Source: Dastarcus helophoroides
Taxonomy: Eukaryota > Arthropoda > Insecta > Coleoptera > Bothrideridae
Direction: 5' to 3'
DNA: 64,000 nt
NCBI GenBank assembly: GCA_028583605.1
Contig: CM053329.1
Span: 7,626,001 to 7,690,000 of the forward strand
The translations under genes and the position numbers were made by a program. Below, in pieces: positions 11,901 to 23,900 of this stretch (positions within the stretch are counted from its first letter, which is position 1; each line of letters opens with the position of its first letter). Below the pieces are notes generated by a model. It did no database searches. It was not told the origin of the DNA and was given only the letters and a program-made list of their open reading frames with translations.

Positions 11901-14900
11901 CAAAGGTTTTGGGAAAATGATATTGCTTTTCTAAATCTATCAAACCTGACCACAATACATCCTTGGTCATTTTCAATTCTAGTAAACAATTTGACATACA
12001 AATACTTCTGCTTCACCGAGGTGATAATAGATACCAAAGTGTTGTAGTTATAACATTTGTACAATCTGAAAATATCTTTATGCTCAACAAGGGGAATTTC
12101 CTTCACAATTTCCAGTGTTGATTTTAAAAACACAACTGCTAATCTTGGCCCAGCGTCAGCGGCATCTATTATAGCTTGATTATTGCCTTCAAGGAATTCG
12201 CAAAAACAAAAATTCGACAAACATCAGTTGAACAATTTTGGAAGCTATGTTGTTAGGAGAAGTATCTTGCTTTAGTTTTTGTATTATGTCTTTTATATTT
12301 GTTATATAAAATTTCACAAACACCTCAAAATCACATCCTATGAAAATGTGCTGCAAAGTGCTTTTTATAACGCTGTGTTTTTGCAAAATATCCAGATTCT
12401 CGTTATTTAGTAACTCTAATAAGGTAGCAAGGGAATGCACTTGTAAGGGCTGATCCAAATGTTTTATGTAATATGGCAAAAACTCTGCCACTTCGGTAGT
12501 ATTTTGCTCAAAATTTTGAGTCCAGTAACTCTTGATTAAAAATCGGAAAATCATGGGGTTTTCTAGCTTGGGCAACAAATTCATTAATTTGAACCAGGAC
12601 GTGAACTTCGCATTATCATCTATTAGTGATGATTCAAAAAAATTACTAGCAATATAGAGTAAACCATCCCTGAAATAAAAAAAAGTAATTTAATGCGGCA
12701 GGCTTATTGTCCATAGAAGTTAGGGAAAGGCAGGTTGCCTTATAAATGGAAAAATATTTTGCAAAATTTTAAGTTTTTCTAGAAGTTGCGAGATGAAGAT
12801 TCTTAAGTTCGAGTTTAAACATCAAATTTTTTGCACTTACGGTTGAAATCTTTGGATTTAGATATTAAACTCTTAATTTTCATCCTCTTTTTCAAGATAG
12901 AAATGTTGAAAAAAACAAAATTTTCAAGAAAAAATCGAAATTTTTAAAAAATTACAATTTCAATTTTTAAAAAATTTCTATTTTTAAATTTTCCAAAAAA
13001 AAACAAAAACTGTAAAAAAAGACACAATTTTGGAAATTCGATGCTTTCTAAAAGCGTACAAGAATTTTCAATAAAGTCGACATGAGATTACTCACAAAAG
13101 GTCAAAACATTAAATAAAATAAAAATCTAGAAAATTTTAAATAAGACGAAATAATAAAACAAATTGAAATTTTCAAAAACATTCAAATTTTCAAAAAGAA
13201 GAGGAAATCAAACAGCCCCATTTTTTTAAAGTCGAATTTTTAGGAAAGTCTAAATTTTGCAAAATACTAGAAATCTTCGAAAACAATTCAAAACTTCGTT
13301 AAAAAGCCAAAACTTAAAAAAAAGGATTAGTTTTCAAATAGTGAAAATTTAGAGAAAAAAATTGTAGACATTTTCAAAGAATAACAATTCCTGAAAATAT
13401 CGAAATTTTCAATAAAAATAAAATCTTTAGAAATGATTTTAAACAATGATTTTTTTCTCAAAAAAAGTCAAAATTTTGAGAGGCAAATGATACTCTGAAA
13501 AATTAAGCCCAAATTTTCAAAACGTCAAAAATTTGGAAACTGTAGACATTTTGGAAGTCGAAATTTGAAAAAAAAAACGCAACTTTAAAATCCAAATATT
13601 CTATTTTATCCAAATTTTCAGGAAAAGTGGAATTTTACAAAGAGAGGAAAAGTTTTGAAGCAAGTAAAAATTTCAGGAATTGAAGTTTTCAAAATTTTCA
13701 ATTTTATAGCAAAATTTAGAAAAAAGTCAAAGTGTTAATACAAACACACAAAATTCGGAAAAAGTGACAGCTTTCTTTAGGTTAAGATTTTAAAAAGAGT
13801 CTGCAAAGAGGGGAGATTTTAGTCGATTTTTTAAAAAATGTCTAACTTTTAAAAAAGTAAAAATTCGTTAAGAAAGTCAAATCCTTTTAAAAACAATTTG
13901 AGATAGGAATCCTTACTAAAACATAAATGCGAAAGAGTGTTTGTCCGCTTCAGTGTTGCCAGGTGTACGCGGAAATCGGATACTTCCGCGAAATTTTCTA
14001 CCCCAAGACTCGATTACTAAAGCGATTTTGATGAAATTAGGTATAGTATAAATATGTCTTGCAAGGCGGCCTAGATAGTAGGTTATGTTTTATCCCAGAA
14101 AACTATTCCAGATATTTCCAAACTAATATTGTTTCCAAAAATAATAAATAACAGTTTTTCTATCTTGACATCAATAAATGCAAAATATGACAGCTACAGA
14201 GCAACCTAATCGTAACTTTGCCTGAAAGAGTCTTTTATTTGAGTAGTTTGGCAGCATCATATACGAGGGTGGTCCGATAAGTACTTGGCCTACAAAAGAA
14301 AAACGAAAATTTTGGAAAAGTAGCGATTTATTTCTCAACGTAGTCTCTTTTTAACTCAATACAGCTAACCCAGCGATGCTCCAACTACTTTAACCCGTCT
14401 GAAAAATACGTTTTCTCGAGGTCTGCAAAGTAGACCTCCGTTGCGGCGATGACCTCCTCATTCGACTCAAATTTCTGCCCGGCGAGTGACTTTTACAAGT
14501 TTGGAAATAAATAGAAGTCGCAAGGGGTCAAATCTGGAGAATACGGTGGATAGGGCAGCAGTTCGTAACCCAATTCGACCAATTTGGCCGTGGCGAGGGC
14601 GAAGGTGTGAGCTGGTGCGTTGTCATGGTGAAAGAGCACTTTTTTTTTGTCAAATGAGGCCGTTTTTTCTGCAATTCGGAGTCAAATCGGCCCAATAATT
14701 CGACATAGTACAGCACTGTGATCGTTTTGCCCTTCTCCAGGTAGTTCATGTAGATGATACCTTGTGAATCCCAGAAAACGGTGACCATCACCTTTCCGGC
14801 CGATAGAACAGTCTTCGCCTTCTTCGGAGCACGTTCACCGGGTGAAGTCCACTGTTTCGACTGTTCCTTGGCCTCTGGCGTGTACCAGGAGATCCATGTT

Positions 14901-17900
14901 TGGTCGACGGTCACGAAATAACGCAGGAACTCCTTCCGATTACGCTTAAACAGCGTCAAACACTGCTCTGAAGTGGTCTCACGGTTACGCTTGTTGTCCG
15001 GAGTGAGTAAACGCGGCACCCATCGCGCCGACAGTTTTCTCATGCCCAAAATTTCATGCAGGATATGACCTACGCAACCTTTTGAGATGCCTACTGTCTC
15101 AGCTATCTCGCGTACCTTCAATCGGCGGTCTGCCAATACGAGATCGTGGATTTTTGTCACGTTATCCTCCGTAGTAGCCGTTTTCGGGGCACCTGGGCGT
15201 GGCTCATCAAAAACCGACGTGCGACCACGCTGAAACTCGTTAAACCAATTTTTGACGGTCGCCATCGAAGGAGAAACGTCACCGCACACAGCATCCAAGC
15301 ACTCTTTGATTTCGCTGCGGGATTTCCCTTCCAAAAACAAGAATCGAATCACCGACCGGTATTGCTCTTTTTTCCATTTTTCTAAAATCCGGGGACACGC
15401 CCGCTTCCACACGCGGTGAAAACAAAGCTACGAGTCCGATTCGGCTGAAATTTCGACAGTAGCCGTCTACGAGAATGTACTACACGATAGTAAATTTCTC
15501 TTGCAATAGTGGCGCCATCGGGCGGTGAGGCTAAGTATTTATCGGACCGCTCTCATACATACATACATATAAATGCGATAGTGTGTTTGTCTGTCTGTTT
15601 GTATGCTTGCTGAGTTTTCACGAATAAACTACTACACCAATTTTGATGAAAATTCATACAAACGTTCCTTGAAAGCCGAGATACAAAATAGGCTCTTTTA
15701 TGTCCCAAAAGGCAATTATTTACCTAATTCCACGGACGAAGTCGCGGGCACTAGGTAGTATTTACATAAGTTGAAATATTTAAATCGGAAAATTTGAACC
15801 TCAAAAGAGAACATTGATTGTGGAATTTCGTTTGATGACGAAAATAAGCTTGTCAGCTTCTAAATAAATAGTAAAATTTATGAAAATGACTAAAAAAAAG
15901 TCACCATCTTGCTCTTCGCAAAATGTCGAATATATTTGTATATTTGTAGACCAAATAAAAAAAAGAACATTTTGGCATTTTTGAAAAATCTAAGAGAACA
16001 AAAGCTCGAAATAGAGCTGTTCTCTTAAATAGAATACATCTGTTCACTATTCATAAAGATTTATTGAAGATGACTTTCAAGCGATAATATGGGACTAGGC
16101 CGCGAAATACGGTGACAGTCCAGTATATACGGGATGTGTGACAATCCTAGCTATATTGGTATTCACCAAATATGTTATTTGTTTTTATAAATTACTTATG
16201 TTTAAATTTGTATTAATAAATTACTTCTCATGATTTATTAAATTACCTAATAAGAAACACATCTTTCTTTTTATCCCTTCAAAATAACAAAAATTGTATG
16301 GATACCTTTGAAAACAATGGTACCCACTTTATAATTATGGTGCCATATTGTGCCCTTCCAGTTACGAGAGCTTGGCGCCTTCATTTGAAGAAAAAATTCC
16401 TTCGGGCAAAAATCAAAATTTTAGAAAAAGTCTCAATATTAAAAAACTGTTTTCATACATTTTTCCTCAAATTTTAAAACTCCTAAAATTTTAATTTTCT
16501 TAACATTTTGATCTAAAAGTCACATTTTCGATTTTAAACTAACACTTGCAACTTCGTTCTAAAAAGTTTAAGTATAAAGTTAGAATTTCGAGAAAAAAAT
16601 CGAATGTTTGATAAGAAAATCAAAGGTTTTAGGTTAGAAGCAGAATGGCAAAAAGCAATTACCTTTACGTAAAAAAATCGATATTTTAAGATACATCTGA
16701 ATTATAATTTTATTTATTTATTTTTTCATACCTTTTTCCCTAAATTAAAGGTATTAATTTTCTTAAAATTTTGATTTTTCCAATTTTCGATTTTAACTGA
16801 AACTCAACTTCATTTCTGATATTTTAAATATAAAGTTAGAAAAGATGCAACTAAATTTGAAATTTTGCGATTAGCCGAAAGTTTGAGGAAAAGGAAATCT
16901 CAGGATAAAGAAATTCAAAGTCTATTTATCTATATCACTGATGGCCATTGTGCAAGCTTTAAAACAGCGACCCCCTCAAAGTAAACTAAAATTTAATTTA
17001 CTTTAAGGGGAGTGTTATTTTAAAATTTACAAAAAGATGACAAATGAAACAGGGGTCTCAAACACTAAACAGCAGGGCTTCGAACCGTTATTTTTTTCGT
17101 TCCGGTTTTCGGTTTTCGCTCCAGCAAAAAATTTATATCGGTTCAGTTCCGCTTTTCGTTTCAACAAAAATAACAGTTTTTTCCGGTTTTCGATTCAGTT
17201 CCGGGTAACTCATTTTTTTTTTGATTTTTCAAAACTTTTTCGAATAAAAAATTGATTTTCGAACATAATTTAGCAATTGTTATGTCTTTTTTTTCGTTAA
17301 TATTACAACATGTGACTGCTCTCATCTTGCCTAAAAAAAAAAAGAAAATATTTGTTATTTTTCAAATTAAAAAATGTCAAGCTGAAACCCTAAATTTTGA
17401 GTTCAATTTGAGTTCAAATTCCAAGAAAAACCTGAACTTTATAAAACACTAAATCGCATTTTCCGGTTTAGAAATTTTAAACTTAAATTATTCTTCATTG
17501 TAGGCTCTTATTAATCGGAAACATTATCATTATTAATTTTATTTAACATCTCTACGTTAAATATTTCCAAACTGAGTTGCAAAAATGTTAAATTTAAGTT
17601 TAAATTCGGGATTTTCATAAAACTCTCAAACTATATACCCAAGAGTTAAAAAGTTCTGGAATATACGAAATTTGGCGATTAAAATCGAAAATTTGAGATA
17701 CTTTTCTTTCATAATTTTTATTTTCTGGCGAAGATTTAACTTTGCTTCGGTTTTTTTACTAGAACTGATTTTTGCTGTTTTCTTGAATTTGGATTAAAAA
17801 GATCAATCTAAAAAAAAAAAAAAAATGATAAAGACCAAAAAATATAAAATGAAAAGTTTTAAATTGAGATTTTGATGTAACAGTCAAAATTTCGACAAAA

Positions 17901-20900
17901 GAACTTCAACCTTTAGCAGAAGAATTTTTAAAATGTATAGCTTAATTTAGAAATATTGAGCTTAAACCCAAATATTCGATTTTTTTTCTGAAAATATTGC
18001 TGAAAACTTTTAAATTTCTAAAAAAAGTAAAATTTTTTAGAAAGTTTTGGTAAGTATATTTGCCTTCTTTCGATATTTTAACTTTTTTCCTTTGAAGTTT
18101 CAAATTTAAACTTGTATATACTTTTTATTATTATTTTTTTCTCTAAAATTTCGACTTTAAATAGAGTTCAGTCTTCCTCTAGCAAGTATAACCATTTTTA
18201 TCGATATGTCGACTATTATTCTTTAGTTCTAGACATTTTTCACGAAATTTTGAGTTAAGAATCGGACTATAAGTTTGAGTTTGGAATTTTCGACTTTTAC
18301 CTCGAAAGCACAAAATTTTAAGAACTTGAAACTGTGAGATTAATTTTGAAAGATTTTTAATCATACATTTAGTTAGTTTTTCTTCAAAATTTAAACTTTT
18401 TCCAAGAATGATAATTTCTCTCTTTTTTGAATATTCTTTCGAGATTTTAAATTAAGATTCGAAATAAAAAAATAACATAATTTTCTGTTAATATTTTTGG
18501 AAAAAATTCGAAATGTTTAATTTAAATGCATACTTTAAGCGGAACAATAAAGAATCCACAAAAAATGCAGTTTCAGTGATTTCTAAATTTTAATTTTCTA
18601 TAGAAAAATTGAAATTTCAAGATCAAGGATAAATATTCTGAAAGAAACCCGAATTTTAAAGACGAAATTGTAGGAAAAAACTTAGCTATAGCATAAAAGT
18701 GAAGAGTTTTAATATTTTGAGATTCGATTTTGGACACAAAATTTCAAGGAGCAAAGGGCCGAACTTTCGAGTTAATGTTTAAGAAAACACACAATTTTGA
18801 CTTCTAAATTCTAAACAATCTGAAAAAAATATCACAATTTGGAGACTAACGTAGAAATCTTGAAAAAAAAATCGAAACTTTCAGATTAAAAATTACTATT
18901 TTAGCGGAACCAAAATCGTCGGAACTTTAAATTAGACATTTTCTAAGATGTCACTATTTACTCTAAAAATGTTGACCCCAATTTCAAGATCCCGACTTTA
19001 ACTTGGAATATAATGTTGTATTTCCCCTGATATTTGTAACATGAAATTTAAAAATTTCAAGGTCAAATTTGAAACAACGAGATTTCAGCGAAAATTTTAA
19101 GAAAAATATATCTTGGATTTTTAGGAAGTTTTAGGAAGTCGGCGGTGTATAAAATCATAAGAATTTAAATTTGAAAAATTTCCAGAAAAATTTGAATTTG
19201 CAAATAATAATGTAAGGAAAGTCCAGTTTCCCTTGCTTGAATGAAAAGCACACTGCTACTTTATTCAAAAGTTACAACGGAGGACATTTTATTTTATTTT
19301 AAACTCAAAATTTTAAAGAAAAGAAATATTTTCAATAAATTCTAGATGAAAATGGAAATTTCAAAAAAATGTCGAAAGTTTTGGAAAAATATTCAAGTTA
19401 AAATTTTAATTTGGTTTGAAATTTTGAGAATAAAGTCAATATTTTCTTTAAAATGTGGAAATTGTTAGTTTCTAATCTAATTTTTAAACAGAAATGAGAG
19501 ATTGAAAGTAAACTCCTAATTTTGAGATCAAAGTTACACGAATTTGTGTAAAATTTTAAAAAAGAAATTGAAATCTCTAAAAAAAATACCAAACTTAAGG
19601 GTAAAATAAAAACTGTTTTGAGTACATAAATTCAACGAACCGAAATCAACCGATATTTATTCCGGTTTCACTCCGGTTTTCGTTCCGACGAAAATAACGT
19701 TTTTTTATTCGGTTTCCGGTTTTCGGTTCAGTTCCGGTTCGAAGCCCTGCTAAACAGTTTCAGCATCTTACCTTAGTTCCTCATGTGCGAAACCCCGATC
19801 CAAAGTTTCGGATAAAATCGAAACAACTCGCATCTTAAATTCATATTCTTCCACTGGTTGTGTAATCCCTTTATATGACAAAAGATGGACCAACCAATTA
19901 TTAAGGTCATTCCACACTTTACGATCACCTAAACTCAATGGAGTGGTAGTTTTAATTAATCGCAGCCCAAGCTCAATATTTTCCAATGACGATTCAAAGT
20001 AATTGGAGCACTGACTGAACCAGGCGCAAAAATCTTTCAAAAATGTCTCAAAGAGATACTTCAGTTTTTTACGATTGTTAAACAAATATTCCGAAAGCAG
20101 TATAATTATGTTTGCGTTCTCAGTCGCGTTGGCATCGAGATTGTTTGGGTGCGTTAAAAACTCCTTAAATTTGAGCAAAATTGGTAGACATGCCGAATTA
20201 TCAAAATTACTGATAATATAGGAAGCGAAGGAAATTTGACCTGCTTCTGTATCTAGGACGTACTTAGTGGAAGTTAAATACTCGAACATTATTGGTCTTT
20301 CTGCATTATTGTTTAAGACTAATTCAATTAAAAGGGTGACGTACTCCGTCGTTGTGTACTGAGGTATGTTACCGTTGCAATCTTTAAGTGCTTGATATAA
20401 ACGAGGTGTTATTCCATTCCAGAACAAGTTCAGTTGATAAGTTCGAAGTATCCCATGTCCCTCCAAAAACAATAACCCTCTTAGTAAATTTCTTGATTTG
20501 AGGTTTGCAGGACTCTTAAGATCGATTGTCTGAATAATATTTTGTTTTAAATAGTCTAAGAATACCTGCTCCATTTCAAATGCGATAGATTCTTGACCAC
20601 ATGTTTGTATACAATTTACTGATTCAGCTAATATGTTAAAATGTTTATTTCTTTCGTTTAAAGCAACATTTAAACCAACTAAATGCGGATCAAAGGTAGC
20701 ATATACCAACATTTGATACATTTCCTTATTAAAGATTTTCCTTGAAAAATTAGTGCCTTTAGAGACATATTGGAGCAATTTCAGCAGTTGAATTACAATT
20801 TCACCCCTCAGTTTATTAAAGTGATTTTTTTCAAACGACGTGTAGTGCCACTTTTGAGTGCTTATCAGTGCCAAAGCACTTTCAAAGTTAGACTGTTGCC

Positions 20901-23900
20901 ACTTTTTCTACATAATATTGTAAAGCCACAAGTGTTGAGGTCTCTACCTCATTGAAGTCGATTAAATTTTTTCTACTCATAAACAGAGCAACATCAAGGC
21001 CGCACATAAGTTCTTGAAGCCAATCGAATAAAACCTGAGGACTTTCAGCCTTTGTTATACTGTCTAAAGTTGGATACTTGCTAAGACCTTCCTCAAACTT
21101 ATGTAATAACTGCGAGTTTATTATAAGAAATATTACCAATGTAGTTTGTGATAAATTCTTTGCCGTCTTTTACTACAATATTAAATAATTCAATAGAGGC
21201 TTGTCTGCAATAGGGACTCTTTGAACCTATATTTAATAAAATCCACGCAGCAACATCTTTTACTGTCCCATCTCCCATTTCAGGCGGAACTCTTCTTGAG
21301 GCATCTTTAGAAGTCAAATCAGCCGAAAATGATAAACAATCTCGGATGCGGCTTACTGCAAATTGAATTTTCTCTATGGTATTTTCTAGTCCACCTTGTG
21401 GGCACGGGTGAATTTGTGATAAACTAGTAATAAATATATGCAATATTTCAAGGCCAAATATTTTTATAAGCCGCTCTTCACGGTGAAATTCGTGATATAT
21501 GTTGGTGTATATTAGAGCGGCACCTAATTTCTTGGATGCGTCTGAATGGGTGCTAAAGAAGCGCATTTTGTTCACTAAAATTTTTAGAAAAGCCGGATCA
21601 TTCTCTATTCTTTCTTCGGATGATTGTTTGACTGACCATTTAAAGAATTCACGGAGACACTTTCCCGAGAAATCACGAATTGCTGAATCTGAAGGATGAG
21701 TTATTCCATCCTGTAAAAAATAAAAATAATTGATAGCTGCAATGAAAGATTGATAGTTTAATCCGCGCAGACATACTGCAAGAGTCTTTTTTTGATTAAG
21801 AATCTTGTTTAAAAATAAACGTCCATTATTGTTTTGTAATACTGAAGTTTGTCTCTAAAGTACTCTCTCCAGACATTTTCGCACACTTGCGCACCCATGT
21901 ATTCTAAAGCAATTGTATCCAACGACTAGAAACATTTTTTTTTCAATTTTCAACATTAACCATTTAGTCTTCATGGTCGACTCTTACTCACCGGAAACAT
22001 TATCTTTATTAATTTTATTTAACATTTCTTCGGCCCAGTTTGGAAATATTTAAACTTTTATTGTTTGTTGACAATAAAAAAAGCTGTTTTAGAATATTGT
22101 CAACAAACAACAAAAATTTAAATATTTCCAAACTGGGCCGAAGAAATGTTAAAAAAAATTAATAAACATTAACCATTTATTCCAATCATCCGAAAAAACT
22201 TTCGAATTTCGCTTATTCTTGGGGCAGTTACAGGAGAAGTCGCTGCATACATTCACCAAACATTAGGGCCATTAAGTGAAAGCTAAACCTGCCATGACGT
22301 AATGATTTGCTTGATAAATTTATTTACGCAAAGTCTGTCAAGAGTCTGTTAGGTGTAGACGCCACGTTTGACCAATTACTTAAATGAAGTTTGACAAACT
22401 TCAAAAGCTTGATAAGCTGGAGCTTTGATTACAAACTTTGCTCATCTACATGGTTGCGTATTGGTAGTTTTTGCTACTTTTAATACTTTTGCCGATCCAC
22501 TTAATAAATATCCAAACACTGACTGACGCACAACGCACAAGCTAAACCTGTGGGTCTAGAAACATGAAATTTCACATAAGTGTTCTCCGTAATACGTACG
22601 TGAGCACTAAGAGGGGATTTTTAAAAATTCAGTCTCTAAGGTCAAGGGCGTAGACAGGATATTCAGAAGAGCAACAATTATTTATAAAAACTGAAACGCA
22701 AAAAGAAAGAAAACCTGAAAATCTTTCGGCTGAGTATATTGCATATTTTCACTGAACTGCATGTACTTGGGGGATCGAATTTCCAAATTAAAGCCTAAAT
22801 TTCAAAACGCAACAAGTCGAACTTCCAGAAAAAAATCAGAAAATTGAATTTAAAATAAAACCCAAATTTTGTGGAATACTTCGAAAAATGCTGGAATTTG
22901 TAAAAAAGTCGAAATCTCCTAATGACGAATTTGGTAAAAAAAGGTGCAATTTTCAGAGCAAGCAAAATTAAAATATCCAAAAATATGTCTCTCAGAGTTT
23001 TACTTTATTTAAATTTGAACATTATCTTTTACAAGAAAGCCTTTTCTCGAAATATTCTAAAAACATTATTCTCAGAATTACAATATTTTATGACAATTTC
23101 GATCCACTTCTGAGAAAGTGAACGAATTTTGAGCAAAAACCGAAATTTGGAGGAAGCAGAAATTTTCAGAAACAAAATATCGAATTATGAGGTATATGTT
23201 GTTTCGGAAACAAGTGCAAATGTAAAAGGTCAAATTTAAAAAAAATTAGAAAAAGGCAAACATTAGGAAAGATAAATTTCAAAAAATACGTCAAAATTTC
23301 GAGAAAATGATCGAAATCTCTATGAACTATCCAAATTTCAAAGAGGAGGAAAGAAAGAATGAAAAAAGTAGAATTCGGAAAATAGAGTGTTAATTTCGAA
23401 AAAAACAAATTTCGAGAAAGTCAGAAAGTCAGGAATTTAAAAAAACCTTTTGAAAAACTTGAAAAATATCGAAAAATCGAAAAAAGTCAAAATTTTTAAC
23501 AGCCCAATTTTGTGAAACAGTCTCAATTTTCGGAAAAAAACCGAATTTAAAAAAAATTGCATTCTCCAAAAAAAATTTGGGAATTTCTACTTTTTTATGT
23601 AAATGTTAACAAAATATTTAAATTTCGGTAAAGAAGTTTAACTTTTCTTTTCTCTAAAGACAATAGTTATTTGTTATACAAGACGGTAAAATTATTTTTT
23701 ATCGACGAGTGAAAATGTTTAATTAATGAGCGACGAAGGAGCGAATTAATTAAATTTCACGAGTCGATAATGAAATTTTACCGTCGTGTGTAACATTGTA
23801 TTTTTTTTTATTGCGAAGGTTAAAGAAAAATCGAGAGAAAAACTCAATAATTTTGCTGACAGAAATAAGAAAAGCAGTCAAAAATTAAATCGCAGTTGGT

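Noticed and set aside
17065..19757. Introner: a transposon that creates an intron through its target duplication
   Set aside because: The duplication does not coincide with the exon boundary; the donor lies 14 bases outside it and the next exon is far away, so the intron predates the insertion.
21099..21139. A 27-bp GT...AG mini-intron at the first frame break of exon 7
   Set aside because: 27 bp is too short for a spliceosomal intron and, being a multiple of three, would not correct the frame.
11540..21710. Programmed +1 ribosomal frameshifting in PRKDC
   Set aside because: Eight shifts in one gene, each at an ordinary A/T run and with no shared slippery codon or stop context, are far better explained by extra bases in the sequence or by decay.
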